Part shown: in pieces, positions 1 through 5,227 of the stretch
Layout of the letters: every line of letters begins with the position of its first letter
Position numbering within the stretch: position 1 is the stretch's first letter
From: an uncultured bacterium
GTDB lineage: Bacteria > Gemmatimonadota > Gemmatimonadetes > Longimicrobiales > RSA9
Assembly: GCA_937995995.1 (NCBI GenBank)
Contig: CALKIP010000254.1
Span: forward strand, 1 to 5,831
DNA length: 5,831 bases
Direction: 5' to 3'
The notes under the pieces: model-generated
What the model was told of the DNA's origin: nothing
Database searches by the model: none
What the model saw: the letters and a program-made list of their open reading frames with translations, nothing else
Translations under genes and position numbers: made by a program

Positions 1-1
1 C

Positions 2-85
2 GCGGCGGCGCTGGGCGTGCCGGCGCTGCGCGACGTGGACCCGGCCGGCCTGCCAGTGCAGCCGGCCCCACTCACCTGCCGTGCA
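2..85 (+). other. Possible 3' part of an upstream coding region, no stop found
   Basis: Read from base 2, the first 17 codons all end in G or C (reading AAALGVPALRDVDPAGL), the same third-position pattern as the real genes here. The other two forward frames do not show it. The pattern breaks down after about base 80, where the translation becomes rich in Cys and Arg (TCRARRT). No stop codon follows in this frame until 404-406, inside the next gene. If this is a gene end, its stop has been lost through an indel or sequencing error near 75-100 (the next frame has TGA at 100-102). Otherwise it is G+C-rich non-coding DNA that happens to look codon-like. No family is recognised. Confidence 0.18.
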
Positions 86-216
86 CGACGCACGGTCGTT
101 GACGCCTGCCGAAGGGCACCCGGCCCGAACTCCGCTCGCTCCACGTGCGGGCGTGGCGATCAGGCAGTCTTCATCATCTCGCAGTCTCTCATCGCCAGGG
201 GGAACGGCCCACCATC

Positions 217-241
217 CCGGCGAGGATCGCATCCTCGCCGG
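217..241 (+). repeat. Perfect 11-bp inverted repeat with 3-nt loop
   Basis: Bases 217-227 (CCGGCGAGGAT) are the exact reverse complement of 231-241, with a CGC loop at 228-230. No T-run follows, so a standard intrinsic terminator for an upstream gene is not clearly supported. The element could be a G+C-rich terminator for a gene to the left, a 5' stabilising hairpin in the susC leader, or an operator. It is followed at once by the palindrome GTCCGGAC at 241-248. Confidence 0.6.
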
Positions 242-300
242 TCCGGACGAGAGGTGCTCCCTGGTTCTCGTGCCTCCCGTCGGCTCGAATCCGCAGAACA

Positions 301-310
301 GCGACGTCGC
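301..310. repeat. 10-bp perfect palindrome GCGACGTCGC
   Basis: The sequence equals its own reverse complement and lies 93 nt before the start codon of the susC-like gene. It could be a half-turn dimeric operator, but there is no second copy in the upstream region and no regulator gene in the window to assign. Chance occurrence in G+C-rich DNA is quite possible. Confidence 0.25.
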
Positions 311-319
311 CATGATGAT

Positions 320-349
320 CGGAGCCCGTGTGCGTTGCACGGTGCTCCG
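320..349 (+). repeat. Leader hairpin with one bulge
   Basis: CGGAGC at 320-325 pairs with GCTCCG at 344-349, and CCGTG at 326-330 pairs with CACGG at 338-342. T343 is left as a single bulge and 331-337 forms a 7-nt loop. This gives 11 base pairs in total. The hairpin lies within the span enclosed by the proposed RBS-masking helix 271-280/391-400 and would form one arm of the junction. Confidence 0.5.
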
Positions 350-355
350 GCTCAA

Positions 356-374
356 CCGGGTGAAATCCACCCGG
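356..374 (+). repeat. Leader hairpin just upstream of the susC RBS
   Basis: CCGGGTG (356-362) is the exact reverse complement of CACCCGG (368-374), with a 5-nt AAATC loop. It ends 18 nt before the GGGAGG of the RBS. It has no T-run after it and is too close to the start codon to be the terminator of a separate transcript. It is therefore best read as part of the structured 5' leader. Confidence 0.5.
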
Positions 375-392
375 ACCATTCCCATCCTTTAC

Positions 393-398
393 GGGAGG
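393..398 (+). promoter_or_regulatory. Ribosome-binding site of the susC-like gene (GGGAGG)
   Basis: GGGAGG lies 4 nt before the ATG at 403, a tight spacing that matches the one upstream of the second gene. This supports the chosen start and, being a strong Shine-Dalgarno, argues against a typical Bacteroidota genome. The whole motif is contained in the 10-nt stretch complementary to 271-280. Confidence 0.75.
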
Positions 399-402
399 CA
401 TC

Positions 403-3400
403 ATGAGACGATTCCCTGTACGGCTTGCCGGAGCCGCGCTCGCGGCCCTCCTGCTGATGCCGTCCGCGGTGTCGGCCCAGGGGCCGACGACCCTGAGGGG
501 CACGGTCACCCAGGCCGAGACCGGAACCCCGCTCCCCGGGGTGCAGATCGTGGTGAAGGGCACCACCATCGGCACCATCACCGACGGCGCGGGCAACTAC
601 ATCCTCAACGTGCCGCCATCCGCGAGCGCACTGGTCTTCTCCTACATCGGCTATCGCACGGTCGAGGTGGAGATCACCGGTGAGGTCCACAACGTGAGCC
701 AGGAGGTCGAGGCGATCGGACTCGAGGGCCTCGTCGTCACGGCGATGGGGATGACCCGTGAGCGGCGGGAGGTGGGCTATGCGATCCAGACGGTGAGCGG
801 CGAGGAACTCTCGGCGGTCCCGGATCTGAACGTGGTGAGCACCCTCTCCGGCAAGGCCGCCGGCGTGCAGGTCACGAACGCCGGGCCGCTCGGCGGCTCC
901 GCGCGCATCGTGATCCGCGGCAACAGCTCGATCAGCGGCAACAACCAGCCGCTCTTCGTGGTCGACGGCATCCCGATCGACAACAGCGCGGACGACAACA
1001 GCGGCTTCGGCGGCGGCTCGGGCGGCGGGATCGACTACGGCAACGCCGCGGCGGACATCGACCCGGCGAACATCGAGTCGGTCACGGTGCTCAAGGGACC
1101 GAACGCGGCGGCGATCTACGGCTCGCGCGCGGCGAACGGCGCGGTCGTCATCACGACGCGCACCGGGCAACGCGCCGGCAGCGGGCTCGGCATCATCGCG
1201 ACGAGTCAGGTCCTCTTCGACCAGCCGCTGCGGCTGCCGCAGTATCAGAACGAGTACGGCCAGGGCTTCAATGGCAAGTTCCGCTACGTGGACGGGAGGG
1301 GCGGCGGCGACAACGACCACGCCGACGAGAGCTGGGGACCGAAGCTGGACGGCCGGCCGATCGACCAGTTCCACGGCGAGCAGCAGCCCTGGGTCGCCTC
1401 GCCGAACAACGTCCGCGACTTCTTCGACCTCGGCAAGACGTACGTCAACAACGTGGCCGTGGAGCGGAGCGGTGAGCGCAGTCACTTCCGTCTCGGCATC
1501 ACCCGGACGGACGCCGACGGCATGGGCCCCGCCGCGCTCCTCGACCGCACCTCCTTCGCCCTCGCCGGCGGCGTGCAGGTCACCGATCGGCTCGACGTCG
1601 AGGCGGGCGGCACCTACATCAGCCGCCAGGGCGAGAACCTGCCCGGGACCGGCTACTCGGCCACCAACTACATCCAGCAGTTCACCTGGTTCGGCCGCCA
1701 GGTCGATCTCTCGCGGATCAAGGACTACAAGGCGGAGGACGGGACGCAGAGGACCTGGAACAGCAACTACCACGACAACCCGTACTGGATCGCCTACGAG
1801 AACTGGAACCGCGACGACCGCGACCGGCTCATCGGCCGCGTGAGCGCGCGCTACCAGCTCACCGACTGGCTGAGTGCCATGTTCCGCACCGGGCGCGACT
1901 GGTACGAGCACAACCGGAAGCGCGTCCGTGCGAAGGACGGCATCAACTTCCCCGACGGCGGATTTTCCGAGGAGGTCATCGAGCGGAGCGAGACGAACAC
2001 GCACTTCCTGCTCACCGCGACGCGCCCGCTCACCTCGGATCTGACCGTAACGGCCACGGCCGGCGCGGAGCGGAGGGACCAAAATTACAGACTCCACGGC
2101 GTCAACGTCGCGACGCTCGTGGTGCCGAACATCTACAGTCTCCAGAACGCGGGCTCGACGCCGGCCGTGCGCGATCTGGTGGAGCGCAAGCGCGTCAACA
2201 GCGTTCTCGGCACGCTGAACCTGAACTTCAGGGGCTACCTGAACGTGGATTTGACCGGTCGCAACGACTGGTCGTCGACGCTGCCCGAGGAGCACAACTC
2301 CTTCTTCTACCCCTCGGTCTCCGGCGCCTTCGTCTTCACCGACGCATTCGGCATGCAGAGCAGCTTCCTTTCGTCCGGCAAGGTGCGCGCGGGGTGGACA
2401 CGTGTCGGAAACGACACCGATCCCTACCAGCTCGCGGCCACCTTCCAGTCGACGGCGGCCTGGGACGGCCTGCCGCGCTTCACGGTGCCCGGCGCACTGC
2501 CGAACGCGGATCTGAAGCCGGAGGAGAAGACGGCGTGGGAGGTCGGTGCCGACCTCGGCTTCTTCAACGAGCGGCTCGGCTTCGTGGTGACGTACTACGA
2601 CGAGCGCACGCGCAATCAGATCCTGGGCGTCGACATCTCGCCGACCAGCGGCTACACCAGCCAGACGGTGAACGCCGGCGAGATCCGCAACTGGGGCTAC
2701 GAGATGCTGCTCCGCGCCGTGCCCGTCCGCCTCGACAACGGCTTCACGTGGGAGACCACGGTCAACTTCGCCCTGCCGAAGAACGAAGTCGTCGACCTCT
2801 ACGGCGGCGAGGACGGCATCGACGCCTACCGCCTCGGTGGCGCGTACTGGAGCCTCGAGGTGCAGGCGCGCAGGGGCCGGCCCTACGGCGTGCTCTGGGG
2901 CAACGGGTTCCTGCGGCACGAGGGGAAGATCGTCGTGGACGAGAATGGAGTCCCGCTCATCGACCCGGTGATGCGCGAACTCGGCAACTACAATCCGGAC
3001 TGGCTCGCGGGGATCCGCAACCGCTTCACTTACGGTGACTTCGATCTCAGCTTCCTGCTCGATACCAAGCAGGGCGGCCAACTCTTCTCGACCACGATAT
3101 GGTTCAACCGCTACGCGGGCGTGGCCGAGGAGACGCTCGAGGGCCGTGAGAACGACTTCTGCGACCCCGGAATCGTCGTCCCCGGCGTGAAGGTCGTAGG
3201 CACGAACGCCGATGGCTCGTCGCAGTATGCGGAGAACGACATCAAGGTCTGCCCGCAGGACTACTTCCACGCCGTTTTCGGCAACCACGAGCGCGGCATC
3301 GTCGACGCCAGCTTCATCAAGCTGCGCGAGGTGACGCTCGGATGGAACGTCCCCCAGAGCATCACCGGGCGACTCGGCTTCTCGAATGCGCGCCTCGCGC

Positions 3401-3552
3401 TGATCGGCCGCAACCTGTGGCTGCACACGCCCGACGAGAACCCGCACGTCGACCCCGAGACGGCGTTCGACACCGGCAACCGCCAGGGGCTGGAGTTCGG
3501 CCAGTACCCGACCGCGCGGCAGCTCGGCTTCTCCGTGACGATTCGTCCCTGA
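403..3552 (+). CDS. SusC/RagA family TonB-dependent outer-membrane receptor
   Basis: The 1049-residue product is a TonB-linked outer-membrane barrel that imports oligomeric nutrients captured by its SusD partner. A signal peptide starts MRRFPVRLAG, has a hydrophobic core and probably ends at SAVSA/Q (cleavage after residue 25). Residues ~29-103 form the carboxypeptidase-regulatory-like domain of SusC proteins (RGTV, TPLPGVQI, GTTIGTITDGAGNY, YIGYRTVEV). A TonB-box-like segment, EGLVVTAMG, is at ~108-116. The plug spans ~118-255 with family motifs VVDGIPID, DPANIESVTVLKGPNAAAIY and SRAANGAVVITT. The rest is barrel, with late motifs DASFIKLREVTLGW and YPTARQLGF near the C-terminus. Length is normal for the family. 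There is no N-terminal secretin/TonB short domain, so signalling through an anti-sigma factor is unlikely. The only cysteines are C920 and C950. The start is fixed by GGGAGG and the signal peptide. Substrate is unknown. Confidence 0.97.
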   Translation: MRRFPVRLAGAALAALLLMPSAVSAQGPTTLRGTVTQAETGTPLPGVQIVVKGTTIGTITDGAGNYILNVPPSASALVFSYIGYRTVEVEITGEVHNVSQEVEAIGLEGLVVTAMGMTRERREVGYAIQTVSGEELSAVPDLNVVSTLSGKAAGVQVTNAGPLGGSARIVIRGNSSISGNNQPLFVVDGIPIDNSADDNSGFGGGSGGGIDYGNAAADIDPANIESVTVLKGPNAAAIYGSRAANGAVVITTRTGQRAGSGLGIIATSQVLFDQPLRLPQYQNEYGQGFNGKFRYVDGRGGGDNDHADESWGPKLDGRPIDQFHGEQQPWVASPNNVRDFFDLGKTYVNNVAVERSGERSHFRLGITRTDADGMGPAALLDRTSFALAGGVQVTDRLDVEAGGTYISRQGENLPGTGYSATNYIQQFTWFGRQVDLSRIKDYKAEDGTQRTWNSNYHDNPYWIAYENWNRDDRDRLIGRVSARYQLTDWLSAMFRTGRDWYEHNRKRVRAKDGINFPDGGFSEEVIERSETNTHFLLTATRPLTSDLTVTATAGAERRDQNYRLHGVNVATLVVPNIYSLQNAGSTPAVRDLVERKRVNSVLGTLNLNFRGYLNVDLTGRNDWSSTLPEEHNSFFYPSVSGAFVFTDAFGMQSSFLSSGKVRAGWTRVGNDTDPYQLAATFQSTAAWDGLPRFTVPGALPNADLKPEEKTAWEVGADLGFFNERLGFVVTYYDERTRNQILGVDISPTSGYTSQTVNAGEIRNWGYEMLLRAVPVRLDNGFTWETTVNFALPKNEVVDLYGGEDGIDAYRLGGAYWSLEVQARRGRPYGVLWGNGFLRHEGKIVVDENGVPLIDPVMRELGNYNPDWLAGIRNRFTYGDFDLSFLLDTKQGGQLFSTTIWFNRYAGVAEETLEGRENDFCDPGIVVPGVKVVGTNADGSSQYAENDIKVCPQDYFHAVFGNHERGIVDASFIKLREVTLGWNVPQSITGRLGFSNARLALIGRNLWLHTPDENPHVDPETAFDTGNRQGLEFGQYPTARQLGFSVTIRP

Positions 3553-3562
3553 CGCGAGCCCT

Positions 3563-3566
3563 GGAG
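3563..3566 (+). promoter_or_regulatory. Ribosome-binding site of the susD-like gene (GGAG)
   Basis: GGAG ends 4 nt before ATG 3571 and 10 nt before an in-frame ATG at 3577. The 4-nt spacing equals that of the first gene, which favours 3571. The alternative would remove only two residues (Met-Thr) and leave the signal sequence intact. The site lies in the 18-nt gap after the susC-like stop codon, so both genes are probably on one transcript. Confidence 0.6.
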
Positions 3567-3570
3567 ACTC

Positions 3571-5031
3571 ATGACCATGAGAACCAAAACGATATTCAGC
3601 GCCTTCGCCGCAGTCGCCCTCGCCTGGGCCACGACGGCGTGTGACGACGGCCTCGCGGGTTTGAACGAGAACCCCAACCTGCCCACGGATGTGGGCGCGG
3701 AGTTCATCCTGCCCGAGGCGATCCAGAACGCGACCGACCAGATCTTCGGCTCGGGGCTGCTCAACCTGGAGGGAGTGGCCCTCTTCGCCCAGCACTACGC
3801 CAAGATCCAGTACCCGAACGAGGACCGCTACGAGTTGCGGCTGCAGGCGATTGAGACGACTTGGAGCAACCTCTACGCGGGGCCGCTCAAGGATGCGCAG
3901 ACGATCATCGAGAAGGGGCGCGAGACAGGAACGGCGAACCACGAGGCGGCCGGCCTGATCCTGAAGTCGTGGATCTTCGGCGTGGTGACCGACCTGTGGG
4001 GCGACGTGCCGTACTCCGAGGCGCTCCTGCTGGGCGGGGAGAACGGCACCTCGACCCCGCGCTATGACCGGCAGGCGGACATTTACGCCGGAATGCTCAC
4101 CGACCTCGAGCGTGCGAGTGGGTTGATCGACCCCGCGGCCACGGGCTTCGGCTCCGAGGACCTGCTCTTCGATGGCGACATGGAACTGTGGCGCAAGTTC
4201 GCCAACTCCTTGCGACTGCGGTTCGCGATGCGCATCGCCGACGTCGATCCCGCTGCGGCACAGCAGCACTTCACCGCCGCACTCGCCGGGGGCGTCTTCG
4301 AGAGCAACGACGAGATGGCGCAGCTGATCTACGCGGGCAGCCCGCCGAACGAGCACCCACTCTTCGAGAACCGCGTGCGTGGTGGGCGTGACGACCACTC
4401 GATCAGCAAGACGATGGTCGACATGCTCCTCGCGTGGTCGGACCCACGGCTGCCGATCTACGCGGAGCAGAACGAGGCGGGCGAGTACGTCGGCATGCCG
4501 AACGGCATGAACGACGGCCACGAGATCGCACTCGCCACGATCTCCCGCATAGGCGACTACTGGCGTGGGACGCCGGGCGCGCCGGCCGTGATCCTCTCCT
4601 ACGCCGAGGTGCTCTTCCTCCAGGCGGAGGCGGCGCTCAGGGGCTGGGGCGGCGATCCGGGCTCGCTCTACGAAGCGGGGATCCGCGCCTCGCTCGAGCA
4701 GTACGGTATCACCGGAGCGACGGCGGACGCCTACCTCGCCCAGCCCGGCGTGGCGTACGACGCCGGCTCCGCGGCCGAGCAGATCGCGACGCAGAAGTGG
4801 ATCGCACTGTACGGCAACGGCGCGGAGGGCTTCGCCGAGGTGCGGCGGACCGGCTACCCCGTGCTCACGCCTGGGCCGTTCGCCCTCAACGTGAACGGCG
4901 GCCAGATCCCGGTCCGGATCCCCTACCCGGGCGGTGAGCAGACGCTGAACCGGGAGGCACTCCTGGCCGCCATCGATGCACAGGGCGGCGGGATGGACTA
5001 CTCCACCCGGATGTGGTGGGACGTAGACTAG
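3571..5031 (+). CDS. SusD/RagB family outer-membrane lipoprotein (SusD-like_2 type)
   Basis: The 486-residue product is the surface ligand-binding lipoprotein that forms the lid on the SusC barrel. The N-terminus is a lipoprotein signal (basic MTMRTK, hydrophobic stretch, then ATTAC) with C24 as the likely lipidated cysteine; the -3 position is Thr rather than Leu, so the lipobox is loose. After it come Asp25-Asp26 and the family's LNENPNLPTD motif. Other features match the SusD-like_2 group of helical, TPR-like binding proteins: FAQHYAKIQYPNEDRY (~71-86), WGDVPYSEAL (~143-152), WRKFANSLRLRFAMRI (~207-222), SYAEVLFLQAEAAL (~343-356) and KWIALYGNGAEGFAEVRRTG (~410-429). The length is normal and the gene is intact. 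It follows the susC-like gene by 18 nt in the same frame. Ligand specificity cannot be read from the sequence; SusD-like_2 proteins are not reliably linked to any one nutrient. Confidence 0.95.
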   Translation: MTMRTKTIFSAFAAVALAWATTACDDGLAGLNENPNLPTDVGAEFILPEAIQNATDQIFGSGLLNLEGVALFAQHYAKIQYPNEDRYELRLQAIETTWSNLYAGPLKDAQTIIEKGRETGTANHEAAGLILKSWIFGVVTDLWGDVPYSEALLLGGENGTSTPRYDRQADIYAGMLTDLERASGLIDPAATGFGSEDLLFDGDMELWRKFANSLRLRFAMRIADVDPAAAQQHFTAALAGGVFESNDEMAQLIYAGSPPNEHPLFENRVRGGRDDHSISKTMVDMLLAWSDPRLPIYAEQNEAGEYVGMPNGMNDGHEIALATISRIGDYWRGTPGAPAVILSYAEVLFLQAEAALRGWGGDPGSLYEAGIRASLEQYGITGATADAYLAQPGVAYDAGSAAEQIATQKWIALYGNGAEGFAEVRRTGYPVLTPGPFALNVNGGQIPVRIPYPGGEQTLNREALLAAIDAQGGGMDYSTRMWWDVD

Positions 5032-5037
5032 AACAGA

Positions 5038-5101
5038 TCGCCGGCAGAACGATCAATGCCCCCGGAGGACAACCCTCCGGGGGCATTGATCATGCCGGCG
5101 A
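5038..5101. terminator. Long nested inverted repeat, probable bidirectional terminator
   Basis: Bases 5051-5068 (GATCAATGCCCCCGGAGG) are the perfect reverse complement of 5074-5091, an 18-bp stem with the 5-nt loop ACAAC. An outer 9-bp stem (5038-5046 with 5093-5101) is stacked outside it, separated by an asymmetric 4/1-nt internal loop. It begins 7 nt after the susD-like stop codon and sits between convergent genes. The stem is C/G-rich near the loop and A/T-richer at its base (CAAT/ATTG), so either strand gives a strong hairpin followed by a short U-containing stretch, though no true U-tract. Ending the susCD transcript, and possibly the opposing one, is the simplest role. Confidence 0.8.
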
Positions 5102-5227
5102 CTCCCGCCGCCGAAGGCGGCCTTCCCGCTGCGAAGCAGCCCTCCCGCCGGCGCAGCCGGCCCTCCTGCCGCCAGGAGCGGCTCTCCCGCCGACCGACGG
5201 CCGGCCCTCCCGCGCCGCAGGCGGCGC
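5102..5227. repeat. Tandem array of six mini-hairpin units (~21 nt each)
   Basis: Each unit reads CTCCC (or a one-base variant, or CTTCCC) followed by a hairpin whose stem starts with GC. The hairpins are: GCCGCC-GAA-GGCGGC (5107-5121); GCTGC-GAA-GCAGC (5128-5140); GCCGGC-GCA-GCCGGC (5147-5161); GCCGC-CAGGA-GCGGC (5168-5182); GCCG-ACCGA-CGGC (5189-5201); GCGCCG-CAGG-CGGCGC (5212-5227). The CCC of successive linkers is spaced 21, 19, 21, 21 and 23 nt. Stem sequences differ between units while both arms remain complementary; for example unit 2 has a T-A pair where unit 1 has C-G, and is one pair shorter on both sides. No coding role is likely: frames across it carry no recognisable protein, and the last unit abuts the stop codon of the - strand gene. 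I cannot assign it to a known repeat family. Confidence 0.8.

Larger units (their letters stand above)
271..400 (+). promoter_or_regulatory. Candidate structured leader that can sequester the susC ribosome-binding site
   Basis: Bases 271-280 (TGCCTCCCGT) are perfectly complementary over 10 nt to 391-400 (ACGGGAGGCA), which contains the whole Shine-Dalgarno sequence of the downstream gene. A G-U pair at 270/401 can extend the helix. The enclosed segment contains two local hairpins (320-349 and 356-374), so the predicted fold is a three-way junction closed by an RBS-masking stem. The anti-SD arm also has a weaker alternative partner: 251-257 can pair with 270-276 (five Watson-Crick and two G-U pairs), which would leave the RBS free. 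These are the usual parts of a translational switch. No known riboswitch signature was recognised. The pairing is seen directly; a regulatory function is inferred. Confidence 0.4.
86..402. other. Intergenic region upstream of the susC-like gene, rich in inverted repeats
   Basis: I see no convincing gene on either strand here; the open frames that cross it have poor codon patterns. Inverted repeats are dense: CCACG/CGTGG (141-145/152-156), an 11-bp hairpin at 217-241, the 8-bp palindrome GTCCGGAC (241-248), CGAGA/TCTCG (248-252/266-270), the 10-bp palindrome GCGACGTCGC (301-310) and hairpins at 320-349 and 356-374. The word GCAGTCT occurs twice, 17 nt apart (164-170 and 181-187). TTGACG at 99-104 could be a -35 box but has no matching -10 box at 16-18 nt. 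I see no Bacteroidota-type TTTG/TAnnTTTG promoter. The transcription start is therefore unknown, but much of the region is probably the leader of the downstream operon. Confidence 0.6.

Noticed and set aside
99..127. Sigma-70-type promoter starting with TTGACG at 99-104
   Set aside because: No acceptable -10 box lies 16-18 nt downstream; the sequence there is GGCCCG.
248..295. tRNA remnant: GAGAGGTGCTCC followed by CGGCTCGAATCCG resembles a tRNA-Ser acceptor/D region and T-arm
   Set aside because: The T-stem has only 3 pairs, there is no anticodon arm or acceptor stem, and the total span is too short.
356..374. Cobalamin riboswitch, suggested by CCGGGTGAAATCCACCCGG before a TonB-dependent receptor
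   Set aside because: Only a short resemblance to the P5 region is present. The conserved B12-box core (GCCACTG-like) and the other conserved segments are absent from 86-402.
3749..3958. Short open frames in other phases inside the SusD-like and SusC-like genes
   Set aside because: They have low-complexity Arg/Ser/Thr-rich translations, lack their own ribosome-binding sites and conflict with strongly supported coding frames.
352..4521. A 1389-residue open frame antisense to both Sus genes
   Set aside because: It is the exact codon-by-codon mirror of the two real genes, has no recognisable domain and is rich in Arg, Val, Ala and His as expected for a G+C-rich antisense frame. It crosses the intergenic gap only because both genes share the same phase.
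5102..5227. CRISPR array
   Set aside because: The units are only about 21 nt with no alternation of identical repeats and unique spacers; the linker is the constant part and the hairpin is the variable part.
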